A DNA stretch of 41,045 nt from Tateyamaria pelophila (GCF_019966495.1 NZ_JAIMIA010000035.1:1-41045); one strand, 5' to 3'. Numbered from the stretch's first letter, positions 15,593 to 25,350 are shown. Translations and numbers: made by a program. Notes: a model not told the origin generated them from the sequence alone.

Positions 15593-15638
15593 TTCTAGCA
15601 GGGTCATCGCCCGCTCCATGAGCGTTCCGAAACCTGGG

Positions 15639-16865
15639 TCACGGGTCCGTCGGAGGCGTCTGCGGGGACGCATTCCCGTTCTCGGCCTTTTCAATTTTGA
15701 AGATTCGTTTTCCCGCCGCCTGGATCGACGCAAAGGCATCTTCGGCCATAAATCCGGACAGGAAAGCGACAAAGGCAACCGTATAGGGGCTCAGTTCCAC
15801 GTCATTTGCCGCGCCACCCCCTTGGGTCAAGGCCAGCATACCCGCCCCTGAAAACAGGAAAATTGCAATTGCGGCGGCGATCCCCTCGCCCACATTCACA
15901 AACAAGCGTGACAGGGTCAGCGTCGAGGACGTCGTGGACGAATAGTATCGCCGTGAAAAGGCGACCACAGTGCCAAGCCCGCCCGCCGCAATGGTCACGA
16001 TCAGCGTGAGAAAGATCGTGGGAAAACCCACCAATCGCATCAGAACGTCCGGCATGAAAGGCATGCTGAGCGACAAGGCCGACAAACGCGCGCGCGCGGA
16101 CGACCCCAGCGGCAGCGTCTCTTGCGACGCTTTGATACTGTCTTCATGACTGTTCCATCGGGTCTGATGTGCCGCAATCCTGTCCTGAATGAGCTTGCGC
16201 CGCGCCTGTGCGTCGTGGGAGGCGGCATTCGCTTCGGCCAGGGCAAGCGACAGCGCATCGAGCATCCCGATCGCGCGCGTGCGCATCGCCTCGAACCTGT
16301 CCTTGGTATCCAGGTCAACATTATCGCCCTCAAATCCCTCGGCGGCTATATTGAGCAACGCGCGGATCCGGAAATCCGGACTCAGGTTACCAACTGTGTC
16401 GGGCTGGATTTGGGCGGTGATATCCATTTGGCTCACGACGGTTTCAAACTTACTGCGCCCGCGCCCGGGCAGATCGAACTGGAACTCGACGAGGTCGGCC
16501 GTCGTCGAATCGACCTGCGCCTGCAAGGCCGCCTTGGCTTGCGCGATATTGGCAAACGACTGTGCGACCTTGGAGTCCCATGAAGATACTTCCGCCCGGA
16601 AGGCCTGCATTTCTTCAGTCAGTCGTTCCTGGCGCGCTTCGAGAATCTGTTCGCGTTTGAGGATGAAGATCAGGTTGTCGATGTCTGAGGCGTCTGCAGG
16701 CGCGACCGACGCTCCATTGGTACTGGTGCTGACCTGCCAGCCGGTCCGGTAGATATAGCTGCCAAAACCGAACGCGACCATGGTGACAAATACCCCGTAG
16801 AGCAAGATCACCGTAATGCCCAAGGAAACGGAGGATACACGGGCTCCCGAAAATTTCTCGGCCAT
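15639..16865 (-). CDS. Unrecognised membrane protein with coiled coil
   Basis: I do not recognise this 408-residue protein. Hydrophobic segments lie at about 14-37, 281-303, 323-345 and 361-378. Between the first two is a long hydrophilic, Ala/Gln/Glu-rich helical part with coiled-coil character at about 62-125 and 185-245. This suggests a large domain outside the bilayer held by one N-terminal anchor and three C-terminal helices. The C-terminus is Pro/Thr-rich. It stands alone, convergent with the dCTP deaminase and downstream of the small 86-residue gene. A signalling, envelope-structure or mechanosensing role is possible but not supported by any motif. Confidence 0.8.
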   Translation of the reverse strand: MAEKFSGARVSSVSLGITVILLYGVFVTMVAFGFGSYIYRTGWQVSTSTNGASVAPADASDIDNLIFILKREQILEARQERLTEEMQAFRAEVSSWDSKVAQSFANIAQAKAALQAQVDSTTADLVEFQFDLPGRGRSKFETVVSQMDITAQIQPDTVGNLSPDFRIRALLNIAAEGFEGDNVDLDTKDRFEAMRTRAIGMLDALSLALAEANAASHDAQARRKLIQDRIAAHQTRWNSHEDSIKASQETLPLGSSARARLSALSLSMPFMPDVLMRLVGFPTIFLTLIVTIAAGGLGTVVAFSRRYYSSTTSSTLTLSRLFVNVGEGIAAAIAIFLFSGAGMLALTQGGGAANDVELSPYTVAFVAFLSGFMAEDAFASIQAAGKRIFKIEKAENGNASPQTPPTDP

Positions 16866-16960
16866 AGCGTACTTCCCTTTGTTGAATGGGGTTTACGCTA
16901 GGTTACTCTTTTTCACGGATCAACGGTGGATTTCCTTACCAGCCGCTCAGGTCTTGCTGA

Positions 16961-17221
16961 TCACTTCCCGTTCTTTGCGACCTGCTGTGCCTGCCGCGCG
17001 GCCCGTCGCGCTTGCCTTTGCTGACGAATTTGCGCTTTTGTCGGCCCGTTTTCGGGGGTGCCCCCGGTGTCGTCACCGTTTTCCAAAGTGACCCGCGAAC
17101 CGCCCTGCGAGCGGCCCCGCGTGGAGCGCGTGGCGCGTTTGACACCCGCATCGATGCCCTTGCTGATGGTTTTACGCATGACGATGCGTAAAACCATATT
17201 CATGAGTTGGTTCGCATTCAT
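16961..17221 (-). CDS. Small basic hypothetical protein downstream of scpB
   Basis: An 86-residue protein with an N-terminal helix (MNANQLMNMVLRIVMRKTIS) and a strongly basic, Gln/Arg/Ala-rich C-terminus (QIRQQRQARRAARQAQQVA). No family is recognised. It starts 70 bases after the scpB stop on the same strand, so it may be the last gene of the argS-nagZ-scpAB transcript. The amphipathic N-terminus might associate with membrane and the tail with nucleic acid or lipid head groups; both ideas rest on composition only. Confidence 0.6.
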   Translation of the reverse strand: MNANQLMNMVLRIVMRKTISKGIDAGVKRATRSTRGRSQGGSRVTLENGDDTGGTPENGPTKAQIRQQRQARRAARQAQQVAKNGK

Positions 17222-17291
17222 GGGTCTGCCCCTTTTCGCCTCATGGCTTCTATATAGAGGGAAATGCGACCGATTTCAGGCCCCGTTGTGG

Positions 17292-17954
17292 TCAATCTTC
17301 GAAAAGCTCGGATTGGCCCTCTGCGCTTTCCTCTTCGTCTTCGCTCTCCGGCCCCGGTATAACGCCGATGGGGGGACGGTTTTCCAACAGCCCGGCGGCG
17401 CGCAATTCCTTGAGGCCCGGCAAATCGCGGGCATTTTCCAGCCCGAAATGATCGAGAAAACTTTGAGTGACCACAAATGTCACCGGCCTGCCCGGCGTCA
17501 TTTTGCGCCGTCCAAAGCGGATCCATTCCAATTCCAGCAATTGATCCACCGTGCCACGACTGACACTGACGCCGCGGATCTCTTCGATCTCGGCACGGGT
17601 GACAGGCTGGTGGTAGGCTATGATCGCCAGCGTTTCGATCGCAGCACGGCTCAGCTTGCGTGTCTCGACCGTTTCCTTTTGCATCAGAAACCCCAGGTCA
17701 GCTGCCGTGCGGATCGCCCACGCATCGCCCACCTTCATGATTTGCACACCGCGCCCCTCGTACCGTTTTCGCAAATAGACCAATGCTTCTGCGGGATCGC
17801 AGCCATGGGGCATCCGTGCTTCCAGTTCGCGCACGGTGATGGGTTCGACGGTGGCAAAAAGGATCGCTTCGATCATGCGTTCCTGTTCCGCCATGGGGGG
17901 CGCTTCGAACAAGCTTTCTTCTTTATCTTCAATCTCTTCCGTCACGGCTCTCAT
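17292..17954 (-). CDS. scpB: Segregation and condensation protein B
   Basis: A 220-residue protein with the tandem winged-helix fold of ScpB: MIEAILFATVEPITVRELEA near the start, LSRAAIETLAIIAYHQPVTRAEIEEIRGV in the second domain, then RPVTFVVTQSFLDHFGL. The C-terminus is acidic (PESEDEEESAEGQ). ScpB forms the SMC-kleisin condensin complex with ScpA. I chose the ATG at 17952-17954, which overlaps the end of scpA by 26 bases. The frame stays open further upstream inside scpA, and an internal ATG before AEQERMIEA is another possibility. Confidence 0.92.
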   Translation of the reverse strand: MRAVTEEIEDKEESLFEAPPMAEQERMIEAILFATVEPITVRELEARMPHGCDPAEALVYLRKRYEGRGVQIMKVGDAWAIRTAADLGFLMQKETVETRKLSRAAIETLAIIAYHQPVTRAEIEEIRGVSVSRGTVDQLLELEWIRFGRRKMTPGRPVTFVVTQSFLDHFGLENARDLPGLKELRAAGLLENRPPIGVIPGPESEDEEESAEGQSELFED

Positions 17955-18735
17955 CTCGTTTGCGCAGCTGTATCGGCGCGAATGCGTCTGACTGGCGAAT
18001 ATCCAAATGCCCTTCCTTGACCAATTCCAAAGAGGCGGCAAACGTGGCGGCGGTGGCCGACCGGCGGCGAACGGGATCAGTCTCCCACCCTTCCGGCAGA
18101 TAGCTCAGGATGTCGGTCCAATCGCCCGCATATCCGATCAATCCGCGCATCCGGTCCAGCGCCTGTTCCATGGTAAAAACTGCATCGCGGTCCATCACGA
18201 AAGGACGGAAATCATCGCGGGTACGAATCCGCGCATACCCCTGCATCAGGTCCAGCAAGGTGGCGGAATAGGTCACTTTGCGCACCCGCGTGACCATTTC
18301 CGACTGCCCCCGTGCAAAGAAATCACGGCCCAGCTGGTCGCGGGCCATCAGGCGCGCGGCGGCATCGCGCATCGCCTGCAGCCGTTCGAGTTGAAAGGCC
18401 AGATGGGCTGCCAGTTCTTCGCCGCTGGGTCCTTCTTCGCTGGGATCGGGCGGCAGCAAGAGACGGGATTTCAGAAAGGCCAGCCAGGCCGCCATCACAA
18501 GGTAATCCGCCGCCAGTTCCAGCCGCAGCGCCTTGGCCTTTTCCACAAAGGCCAGATACTGGCGTGCCAATTGCAGCACCGATATCTTGCGCAAGTCCAC
18601 CTTTTGCGTGCGGCTGAGGGTCAAAAGCAGGTCCAGCGGCCCCTCGTACCCATCGACATCGACAATCAACGCCTCGGCGGCAAGCCGGTCCGCGACGGAC
18701 ATCGTATCTTCCTCGAAATGGGTCTCGTCAGCCAT
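17929..18735 (-). CDS. scpA: Segregation and condensation protein A (kleisin)
   Basis: A 268-residue kleisin. Its N-terminal domain has the diagnostic VDGYEGPLDLLLTLSRTQKV, then LAADYLVMAAWLAFLKSRLLLP, and the C-terminal winged helix ends with FAASLELVKEGHLDIRQSD. It bridges the SMC heads with ScpB and so compacts and segregates the chromosome. It lies 21 bases after nagZ and overlaps scpB, all on one strand. Confidence 0.93.
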   Translation of the reverse strand: MADETHFEEDTMSVADRLAAEALIVDVDGYEGPLDLLLTLSRTQKVDLRKISVLQLARQYLAFVEKAKALRLELAADYLVMAAWLAFLKSRLLLPPDPSEEGPSGEELAAHLAFQLERLQAMRDAAARLMARDQLGRDFFARGQSEMVTRVRKVTYSATLLDLMQGYARIRTRDDFRPFVMDRDAVFTMEQALDRMRGLIGYAGDWTDILSYLPEGWETDPVRRRSATAATFAASLELVKEGHLDIRQSDAFAPIQLRKRDESRDGRD

Positions 18736-18756
18736 GCACCTGCCCGATTGATTGAC

Positions 18757-19746
18757 CTAGGCCAAAAGCGCTTCAAGTTCGGCGTTCAACTCGACAATGT
18801 CAATGTCATCAGGGGTTCGGCGCGCAGCCAAGGCAGCTTCGGCGCGCGCCTGTGCCGCATCACTCATCGGACCGGCGGCATTGGCCGTCTCGATCCGCTC
18901 AGCCAACGGCGCATTGCAATGCAGGATGACATCGCACCCGGCGCTCAACGCACGGGTAGCAATCTGTGCGGGCGTCCCGCTCAGCGCCTTCATACCCGTA
19001 TCATCCGTCATGATCAGCCCGCCAAAGCCGATATCCTCGCGGATCAACTGCATCATCTCGCGTGACAGTGTCGCGGGCACTTCGTCCACTGCCTCATAGA
19101 CCACATGGGCCGTCATTCCCATCGGCAGGTCGTTCAGGGCCCGAAACGGCGCGAAATCCGTTTCGCGCAGCGTATCAAGGCTGACATCCACGTGCGGCAG
19201 ATCGAAATGACTGTCCAGATTGGTGCGCCCGTGACCGGGCATGTGCTTCAGGACAGGCAAGACCCCGCCATCCAGCAAGCCGTCGGCGGCCGCCCGTCCC
19301 AACAGCGCAATGTCGCCCGGCGATGTCCCATAACACCGATTGCGCAGGAATTTATGGGTCTCTTTCACGATAATATCGACCATCGGGGCGCAATTGCTGT
19401 CGATTGTCAGTGCCTTGAGTTCATGCGCGATCAGGCGATGGCGGATATACATGGCACGTTCGGCATCATCGCCCGCGGCTTGCACGAAATCCAGCGGCGG
19501 CAGCCATTCCCGCCACTCCGGACCGCGCAAGCGCTGCACACGCCCGCCCTCCTGATCGATCGTAATGGGCGCGTCCCGCCCCACCGCGTCGCGAAACGCA
19601 GAACACAGGCCATAGACCTGGTCCGGCGTGTCGATATTGCGGGCAAAGAGGATAAAGCCAAACGGATCAGCCTCTCTGAAAAACGCAACCTCGTCCTTGG
19701 TTAGCCGCAACCCATCCGCATCGAGGATGGTTGCGCCAAAACTCAT
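18757..19746 (-). CDS. nagZ: Beta-N-acetylhexosaminidase NagZ (GH3)
   Basis: A 329-residue cytoplasmic glycosidase that removes GlcNAc from 1,6-anhydro-muropeptides in peptidoglycan recycling. Substrate-loop and catalytic landmarks are ITIDQEGGRVQRL (61-73), KHMPGHGRT with His172 as the general acid/base, and the nucleophile Asp248 in LIMTDDTGMKAL. It overlaps the SPOR gene by 4 bp (ATGA) and is followed closely by scpA. The neighbourhood of SPOR, NagZ and condensin genes links wall turnover with the cell cycle. Confidence 0.93.
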   Translation of the reverse strand: MSFGATILDADGLRLTKDEVAFFREADPFGFILFARNIDTPDQVYGLCSAFRDAVGRDAPITIDQEGGRVQRLRGPEWREWLPPLDFVQAAGDDAERAMYIRHRLIAHELKALTIDSNCAPMVDIIVKETHKFLRNRCYGTSPGDIALLGRAAADGLLDGGVLPVLKHMPGHGRTNLDSHFDLPHVDVSLDTLRETDFAPFRALNDLPMGMTAHVVYEAVDEVPATLSREMMQLIREDIGFGGLIMTDDTGMKALSGTPAQIATRALSAGCDVILHCNAPLAERIETANAAGPMSDAAQARAEAALAARRTPDDIDIVELNAELEALLA

Positions 19747-20771
19747 CGTGTGACCACCGGAATACAGTCAGCCCCTTCGGCCACCAGTGCGGAGCAAAAG
19801 CGGCGCGCGTCGGACAAATCGGCAAACCCATGGACCCGCAGACGATAGAATGTCCGGCCGCCGCTTTGGGCCTTTTGGACGACTCTGTCCTTGCCTTCGA
19901 GATATTCACCGTAGCGGGCGAACTTGTTGTCCCATTCGGCGCGCGCGATCTCTTCGCTTTTGTACGCGCCCAACTGCACCAGACGGGTGCCGGAAGGCAA
20001 AGCGCTCGGATCGATTTCCTTGGTTTCGATTGCGGCAGGTGCACTGGCACGCACCACAACCGCTGGCGCCGTGTCGGGGCGCAATTGCGGGCGGCGCGAT
20101 TGCACCGGCCCGGGGCCTGCAACAATGACGGCCGCCGATGCAGCAGGCGGTGTGAAAGACGCTTCGATCGGCGCGAGCGTTGCCTCTGCGTCATCCGCCT
20201 CAATCGTTGGCACACCCGCGGTCAGTTGGTTGACCAGATCTTCGACCGTCCCATCCTGAAACACGGCCGCCACATCCGATGTTTCCGCATCCGCACTTTT
20301 GCCAGAGGACGGCGTGTCCAGACTGCTGGCCACATCAAGTGCTGCCGGCTGTTGCACAGGTGCCACCATCTTGGCCGTCATGGGCTGGTCTTCTTCGCTC
20401 AATTCCGCAGGACGCGGGGCCAGAACGACCCGGTCCACCGGACCTGACGCCTCGCCCGCACCGGCCACTTCGTTGACGGCAAGACCCGTGTTACGCGCAA
20501 GCTGGCCCCCCGGATCTTCGGGTCGGACCCGCATGGCGCTTTCGGCGGCGCGCACGACCGGAATGCCCGATACATCACGGATCACCAGCTTGTAGCCCCA
20601 CACGGCAACCCCAGCCACCAGCGCCAAAGACACCACCGCACCGGTAAAATTTGTCAAGCTTCTTAGGGGGTTACTCACAGGTTGCGAGAATTCCGCATCC
20701 GGAGTGTAGTACCCTTCGGGTGCGGAGTACCCGGCATGACCATTGTCACGGGTATAGTGCATATCTGCCAT
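19743..20771 (-). CDS. SPOR-domain envelope protein
   Basis: A 342-residue protein with a short cytoplasmic N-terminus, one membrane helix at about 43-63, a long Ala/Pro/Val-rich and acidic linker (about 70-255) and a C-terminal SPOR domain (about 262-342: TRLVQLGAYKSEEIARAEWD and then TFYRLRVHGFADLSDARRFC). SPOR domains bind denuded glycan strands at the division site, so the protein is probably a septal factor on the periplasmic side. Two cysteines lie near the C-terminus. It is 79 bases after argS and coupled by ATGA overlap to nagZ. Confidence 0.88.
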   Translation of the reverse strand: MADMHYTRDNGHAGYSAPEGYYTPDAEFSQPVSNPLRSLTNFTGAVVSLALVAGVAVWGYKLVIRDVSGIPVVRAAESAMRVRPEDPGGQLARNTGLAVNEVAGAGEASGPVDRVVLAPRPAELSEEDQPMTAKMVAPVQQPAALDVASSLDTPSSGKSADAETSDVAAVFQDGTVEDLVNQLTAGVPTIEADDAEATLAPIEASFTPPAASAAVIVAGPGPVQSRRPQLRPDTAPAVVVRASAPAAIETKEIDPSALPSGTRLVQLGAYKSEEIARAEWDNKFARYGEYLEGKDRVVQKAQSGGRTFYRLRVHGFADLSDARRFCSALVAEGADCIPVVTR

Positions 20772-20850
20772 ATCTGCCTCGTCGCCCGCACGGATACATG
20801 CCCGCGCAGATCATCTTGATGATTATCGCCTGTACGCCCCTTTGCGGGAC

Positions 20851-22593
20851 CTATCGCAGCTCTTTGGCTGGTTCGACACCGAGAATACCAAGGCCCGCTG
20901 CAATTACAACGGCGCAGGCACGCGCGAGGGCAATTTTTGCCTGGCTGACCTTCGGATCGTCTTGCAGGAAGCGCAGCTCGGACAGGTCGTTGCCCCGGTT
21001 CCACAGCCCGTGAAAGGCTCCTGCAAGGTCATACAAATAGAACGCGACCCGGTGCGGCTCATTTGTCCGGGCGGCTGTTTCGATCAGGCGGGGCCACTCC
21101 GCCAGCTTGGCGGCAAGGGCCAGCTCCGCCTCGTGATCCAGCAGATTGAGATTCGCGGCGGCCAGCGTGGCATCATCCACCGCAACTCCGGCCTCGGTCG
21201 CCTTGTTCAGCACCGAGGTCACCCGCGCAAAGGCATATTGCACATAAAACACCGGGTTGTCGCGGCTTTGCTCAAGCACTTTGTCGAAATCGAAATCAAG
21301 CGGTGCATCGTTCTTGCGTGTCAGCATATGGAACCGCGTGACGCCAGGCCCCACCTGCTCCACCACGTCACGCAGGGTCACGAAGGTCCCTGCCCGCTTC
21401 GACATCTTGAACGGTTCCCCGTTCTTGAAGAGCTTGACCAGCTGCGTCAGCTTGATGTCGAGCGGGACAGTGCCCCCCGACAGCGCCGACACGGCGGCCT
21501 TCATCCGTTTGACATAGCCACCATGATCCGCGCCGAAGATGTCGATCAGCGCATCATAGCCACGCTGCACCTTGTCATAGTGATAGGCGATATCAGGCGC
21601 AAAATAAGTCCAGGACCCATCCGATTTCATGACAGGCCTGTCCACATCGTCGCCATGCTCGGTGGACCTGAACAACGTCTGCTCGCGCGGTTCCCAGTCA
21701 TCGGGCTTTTTGCCCTTTGGCGGCTCCAGCACGCCCTCATAGATCAGGCCCTTGTCCCGCAGATCCGCCAGGGCCGCCTCGATCAAACCGGTGTCGTAGA
21801 GCGATTTTTCGGAGAAAAATCTATCCATTTTCACGCCAAGCGAGGCCAGATCCGCCTCGATCAGCTTCATCATGGCATCCGTTGCAAAATCACGGATATC
21901 CTCCAGCCAGACGTCTTCACTTTGACCGACATAGACGTCACCGACCTTGGCCTTCAGCGCCTCGCCCACCGCGATCAGGTAGTCACCGGGATAGGTTCCG
22001 TCCGGAAAGGCGACCTCCTGCCCGTGCGCTTCCAGATAGCGCAAATAGACGGACCGGGCGAGCACATCGACCTGCGCCCCACCATCATTGATATAGTATT
22101 CCCGCGTGACCTCGTAGCCTGCAAAATCCAACAAGGACGCCAGCGCATCCCCAAACACGGCCCCCCGCGTATGACCTACATGCAGCGGCCCTGTCGGGTT
22201 GGCAGAGACATATTCCACATTGACCGTCTTGCCCTGCCCCATGGTCGACCGACCGTAATCCGTCCCAGTTTCCAGCACCGACGCGACAACGCCCTGCCAT
22301 ACGACCGGCGCAAGCTTCAGGTTCAAGAAACCCGGCCCTGCAACCTCGGCTGAGACGACCCGCGCATCTTCCATCAGCCGTGCGGCCAGTACTTCGGCAA
22401 TGTCGCGCGGCTTCATGCCTGCTGGCTTTGCCAGCACCATCGCCGCATTGGTCGCCATATCCCCATGCGCCGCGTCGCGTGGCGGCTCGACCGTGACATT
22501 GTCGGTGGCCAGCCCGGACGGCAGCACACCGGCTTGGGTCATGGCGGCAAGGTCACTCAGAACGAGGGCGCGAATATCAGCAAAGAGGTTCAT
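20851..22593 (-). CDS. argS: Arginyl-tRNA synthetase
   Basis: A 580-residue class I synthetase. The HIGH-type motif is HVGH at 138-141 within [15 protein letters not shown], and the KMSKS-type motif is KMSKR at 396-400. The N-terminal Add-1-like domain and the C-terminal anticodon-binding helices (to the last residues PAKELR) are complete. Many ArgS proteins lack a canonical KMSKS, but this one keeps KMSKR. It lies 93 bases after dgt on the same strand. Confidence 0.96.
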   Translation of the reverse strand: MNLFADIRALVLSDLAAMTQAGVLPSGLATDNVTVEPPRDAAHGDMATNAAMVLAKPAGMKPRDIAEVLAARLMEDARVVSAEVAGPGFLNLKLAPVVWQGVVASVLETGTDYGRSTMGQGKTVNVEYVSANPTGPLHVGHTRGAVFGDALASLLDFAGYEVTREYYINDGGAQVDVLARSVYLRYLEAHGQEVAFPDGTYPGDYLIAVGEALKAKVGDVYVGQSEDVWLEDIRDFATDAMMKLIEADLASLGVKMDRFFSEKSLYDTGLIEAALADLRDKGLIYEGVLEPPKGKKPDDWEPREQTLFRSTEHGDDVDRPVMKSDGSWTYFAPDIAYHYDKVQRGYDALIDIFGADHGGYVKRMKAAVSALSGGTVPLDIKLTQLVKLFKNGEPFKMSKRAGTFVTLRDVVEQVGPGVTRFHMLTRKNDAPLDFDFDKVLEQSRDNPVFYVQYAFARVTSVLNKATEAGVAVDDATLAAANLNLLDHEAELALAAKLAEWPRLIETAARTNEPHRVAFYLYDLAGAFHGLWNRGNDLSELRFLQDDPKVSQAKIALARACAVVIAAGLGILGVEPAKELR

Positions 22594-22686
22594 TTCAGGA
22601 GGTCCTGTTACAGGCGTCAGGGTCGTTTACCATGCCCAAGGGCCGGGTCAACCGCCTGGACAGCTTTGGCCTGCCAGGTGCGGCGC

Positions 22687-23826
22687 TTACCCGCCCGCAA
22701 TCAGCCGCGCATGTTCTTGCAGCGCATAGCGATCCGTCATGCCGGAGATGTAATCGCTTACGCTGCGTGCCAGCGCGGTCCGGTCGTGGAGTTCACCGGC
22801 GCGCAGCCATCCCTCGGGCAACAGATCAGGCTGGCCCAGGAAAAGGGGAAACAGGTCATTGACCACAACCGTCACCTCTTCGCGCTTTTTCATCACCGAA
22901 GGCGCGCGGTACATGTTTTGAAACAGGAAACGCCGGATATGCTGCAAATCCGCCCATAGCGCGTCCGAAAACCGGATCACCGGGCGCCCCAGATGGCGGA
23001 TGTCCGCGGCAGAGACGGCGCCGCTTTGTTCCAACGCCACGCGGGAGGTCGCCACCACGTCGCTGACCATCACGCCAAACACTCGGCGCAGCGCCTCGTG
23101 GGTGCGCCGGGACGGCTCCAACCCGGGGTATTTCGCGTCCACTTCGGCATAGGCCGCGCCGACGATGGGCAAATCCACCAGATCGTCCTCGGCAAACACA
23201 CCAGCGCGCAAGCCGTCATGCAGATCGTGATTGTTATAGGCGATATCGTCCGACAAGGCCGCAACTTGCGCCTCTGCGCTGGCGTGGGTGTCCAGTTCCA
23301 GATCATCCTCGGCATTATAGTCAGCCAGTGCATAAGGCAGATCCCCAACAACGGGGCCGTTATGTTTGGCGATCCCTTCCAGACATTCCCACGTCAGATT
23401 CAGCCCGTCAAAATCGGCATAATGACATTCCAGCTTGGTAACGATCTTGATCGCTTGCGCATTATGGTCAAAGCCGCCGTAGGGCGCCATCAACGCCTGC
23501 AGCGCGTCTTCGCCTGTATGACCGAACGGGGGGTGCCCCAGGTCATGGGCCAAAGCCACAGCCTCGGTCAGTTCATCATTCAGCCCCAGGGCCCCCGCGA
23601 TGGTGCGGGCCACCTGCGCCACTTCGATGGAGTGTGTCAGCCGGGTTCGATAATAATCGCCCTCATGTTCCACAAAGACCTGCGTCTTGTGCTTGAGCCG
23701 TCGAAAGGCCGAGGCGTGAATAATCCTGTCCCGATCCCGTTGAAAACAGGACCGGAATGACATCTCGTCTTCAGGCCAGCGCCGTCCCCGGGCGCGGGCA
23801 GGATCGCATGCATAGGGCGCGGACAT
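22687..23826 (-). CDS. dgt: Deoxyguanosinetriphosphate triphosphohydrolase-like protein
   Basis: A 379-residue HD-domain hydrolase. The metal ligands are visible as His65 (RTRLTHSIEVA), His94-Asp95 (ALAHDLGHPPFGH) and an Asp in ALSDDIAYNNHD (about 193). RDRIIHASAFRRLKHKTQV (33-51) is typical of the dNTPase family. It cleaves dNTPs to nucleoside and triphosphate; the exact preference in alphaproteobacteria is not proven. I chose the ATG at 23824-23826, since the family pattern begins soon after; the frame is open further upstream but that stretch is antisense to erpA. Confidence 0.9.
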   Translation of the reverse strand: MSAPYACDPARARGRRWPEDEMSFRSCFQRDRDRIIHASAFRRLKHKTQVFVEHEGDYYRTRLTHSIEVAQVARTIAGALGLNDELTEAVALAHDLGHPPFGHTGEDALQALMAPYGGFDHNAQAIKIVTKLECHYADFDGLNLTWECLEGIAKHNGPVVGDLPYALADYNAEDDLELDTHASAEAQVAALSDDIAYNNHDLHDGLRAGVFAEDDLVDLPIVGAAYAEVDAKYPGLEPSRRTHEALRRVFGVMVSDVVATSRVALEQSGAVSAADIRHLGRPVIRFSDALWADLQHIRRFLFQNMYRAPSVMKKREEVTVVVNDLFPLFLGQPDLLPEGWLRAGELHDRTALARSVSDYISGMTDRYALQEHARLIAGG

Positions 23827-23837
23827 CTGCCTTATCC

Positions 23838-23866
23838 TTGTCGCCTGTTCCAACTGCCCATATATT
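23838..23866 (+). promoter_or_regulatory. Putative erpA promoter
   Basis: TTGTCG and TATATT are separated by exactly 17 bases in the divergent gap between dgt and erpA. The -10 box ends 47 bases before the erpA start, and GGAG lies just ahead of the ATG. Confidence 0.55.
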
Positions 23867-23913
23867 GCACGAACAGCACGAATGAAACCGCTGTCCGTCG
23901 GAGTGACCTCAAG

Positions 23914-24237
23914 ATGCAACTGCCCCCCACCGTGACCCCCCGCGCCTTCGAACGTCTGGCTGAAATTGGTGCCGCCGATCAGGGTCAGGCCCTGCGCGTC
24001 GCCGTCGAAGGCGGCGGATGTTCCGGCTTTCAGTACGAAATTGCGCTGGACGTGCCCAAGGACGACGACCTGGTTCTGGAAGGTGCCGGACAAAAGGTGG
24101 TGGTCGACACCGTTTCCCTGCCCTTTTTGTCCAACGCCGTCATTGACTTTTCCGAAGAGTTGATTGGGGCGCGTTTCGTGATCGAAAACCCGAATGCAAG
24201 CAGTTCGTGCGGCTGCGGCACGTCGTTCTCCATGTAA
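23914..24237 (+). CDS. erpA: A-type iron-sulfur carrier (ErpA/IscA family)
   Basis: A 107-residue HesB/IscA-fold protein with the three cluster-binding cysteines Cys36 (VEGGGCSGFQYE), Cys99 and Cys101 (SSCGCGTSFS). It inserts Fe-S clusters into target enzymes. The sequence and stand-alone position fit ErpA better than IscA or SufA, which usually sit in isc or suf operons, but the paralogues cannot be told apart safely by eye. It is divergent from dgt and convergent with the 350-residue unknown gene. Confidence 0.88.
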   Translation: MQLPPTVTPRAFERLAEIGAADQGQALRVAVEGGGCSGFQYEIALDVPKDDDLVLEGAGQKVVVDTVSLPFLSNAVIDFSEELIGARFVIENPNASSSCGCGTSFSM

Positions 24238-24253
24238 CTACGGCGGCGCAGGC

Positions 24254-25306
24254 TCAGGCCCGCGCAAAGCCTTCGAAAAACGCTTCGAATTGGGGGCTGG
24301 ACCGTTCTGCCGCCTCAAGGATGTCCACCGCATCGGGGCTCAGCAGATCAGTGACGGGGCGGCGCATATGCGTCCAGTCGGCGCGTCGCTCTCCGAGAGA
24401 CAACAAAGCGACGGATATGGCGCGCAAGGCACTTTCACGTGCTGGAGGGCGATGAAACAGACAGCGCTGCCGCGGCACGGCCACCCCACTGTCATCTCGC
24501 CCCATCATCAGCATTGACCAGGTCGACACGAGATACTCATGGTAATCATCGACCAGCGGAGTCTTGTCGTCCACAGATACCTCAAACCCGCTCAGTCCGT
24601 GACGCACGGCATCCTCCCAAATCGGGTGAGGCACCCCGCCACCCTGACGCGTCGCCACGCAAATTTCAGCAAGCAAATCGAGATCTTGATCCAGGAACGC
24701 GACAATTCCTGCAAATTCGAGACTGCGCAAAGCCGTGTCATCCAACTGTGGATCCCGCCGCCCATATTCCGACAGATAAAACACGATATGGGTCAACTCA
24801 TAGGCCGCCTTCTTGTTGGGCAGCGCAAAAGTGGCGGGGCGTCCGATGAAGGCACGCAGGCGGTCGTTCAGGCCTTCATCTGCGGCCTCGTGCCTTACGC
24901 CGCGACGCGCCAGCAAACGACGCGCCTCGGCGCGTTGAAGATCGCTCAACTCCGCATCGGGTAGGCCCGATGACGCCACCCATTCGCAGGCCCGCGCCAT
25001 TGCATCACCCGGCATTCCAAGGTCTTCGAGGTCGAGACCAATGGAAAGCAGTAACCGATAATATTGCGGAAAGAAGCGCAGGCGGTCCACAAGGCTGTCG
25101 TAAAATGCCGCGTGGATTGCAAGGCCTTGTGATGGCACGGTCTGCCCGGAACACTCAAGGATATTGAGAAGTTCCGCATTTTCCTTCAGCCAGTAGACAT
25201 CCTCTTGCGTCCGGCGATTCCCGGCAAAGACCGTCAGCAGATCTCCGATGCGATCCGACAAGCGTTGGCGACGGGCCGGAGCATTCAATGCAATGATGTT
25301 GGACAT
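24254..25306 (-). CDS. Unrecognised 350-residue partner of the repeat protein
   Basis: I cannot assign a family. The 350-residue product begins MSNIIALNAPARRQRLSDRI and is rich in predicted helices, with no signal peptide, no membrane span and no catalytic motif that I can name. Features that might serve as landmarks are FFPQYYRLLLSIGLDLEDLG (about 83-102), ARRLLARRGVRHEA (about 128-141), PHPIWEDAVRHGLSGFEV (about 232-249) and VDDYHEYLVSTWSMLMMG (about 257-274). It follows the repeat-protein gene by 44 bases, with AAAGGA ahead of its ATG, so both are probably one transcript. It could bind, modify or deliver the repeat protein. It converges on erpA. Confidence 0.82.
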   Translation of the reverse strand: MSNIIALNAPARRQRLSDRIGDLLTVFAGNRRTQEDVYWLKENAELLNILECSGQTVPSQGLAIHAAFYDSLVDRLRFFPQYYRLLLSIGLDLEDLGMPGDAMARACEWVASSGLPDAELSDLQRAEARRLLARRGVRHEAADEGLNDRLRAFIGRPATFALPNKKAAYELTHIVFYLSEYGRRDPQLDDTALRSLEFAGIVAFLDQDLDLLAEICVATRQGGGVPHPIWEDAVRHGLSGFEVSVDDKTPLVDDYHEYLVSTWSMLMMGRDDSGVAVPRQRCLFHRPPARESALRAISVALLSLGERRADWTHMRRPVTDLLSPDAVDILEAAERSSPQFEAFFEGFARA

Positions 25307-25350
25307 GCCTGTTTTCCTTTGTCTATGCACTGCGCGCCCCACCCACAGGC

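Noticed and set aside
20842-22353. Plus-strand frame of 503 residues opposite argS
   Set aside because: Antisense to a complete argS with both signature motifs; no ribosome site or family resemblance.
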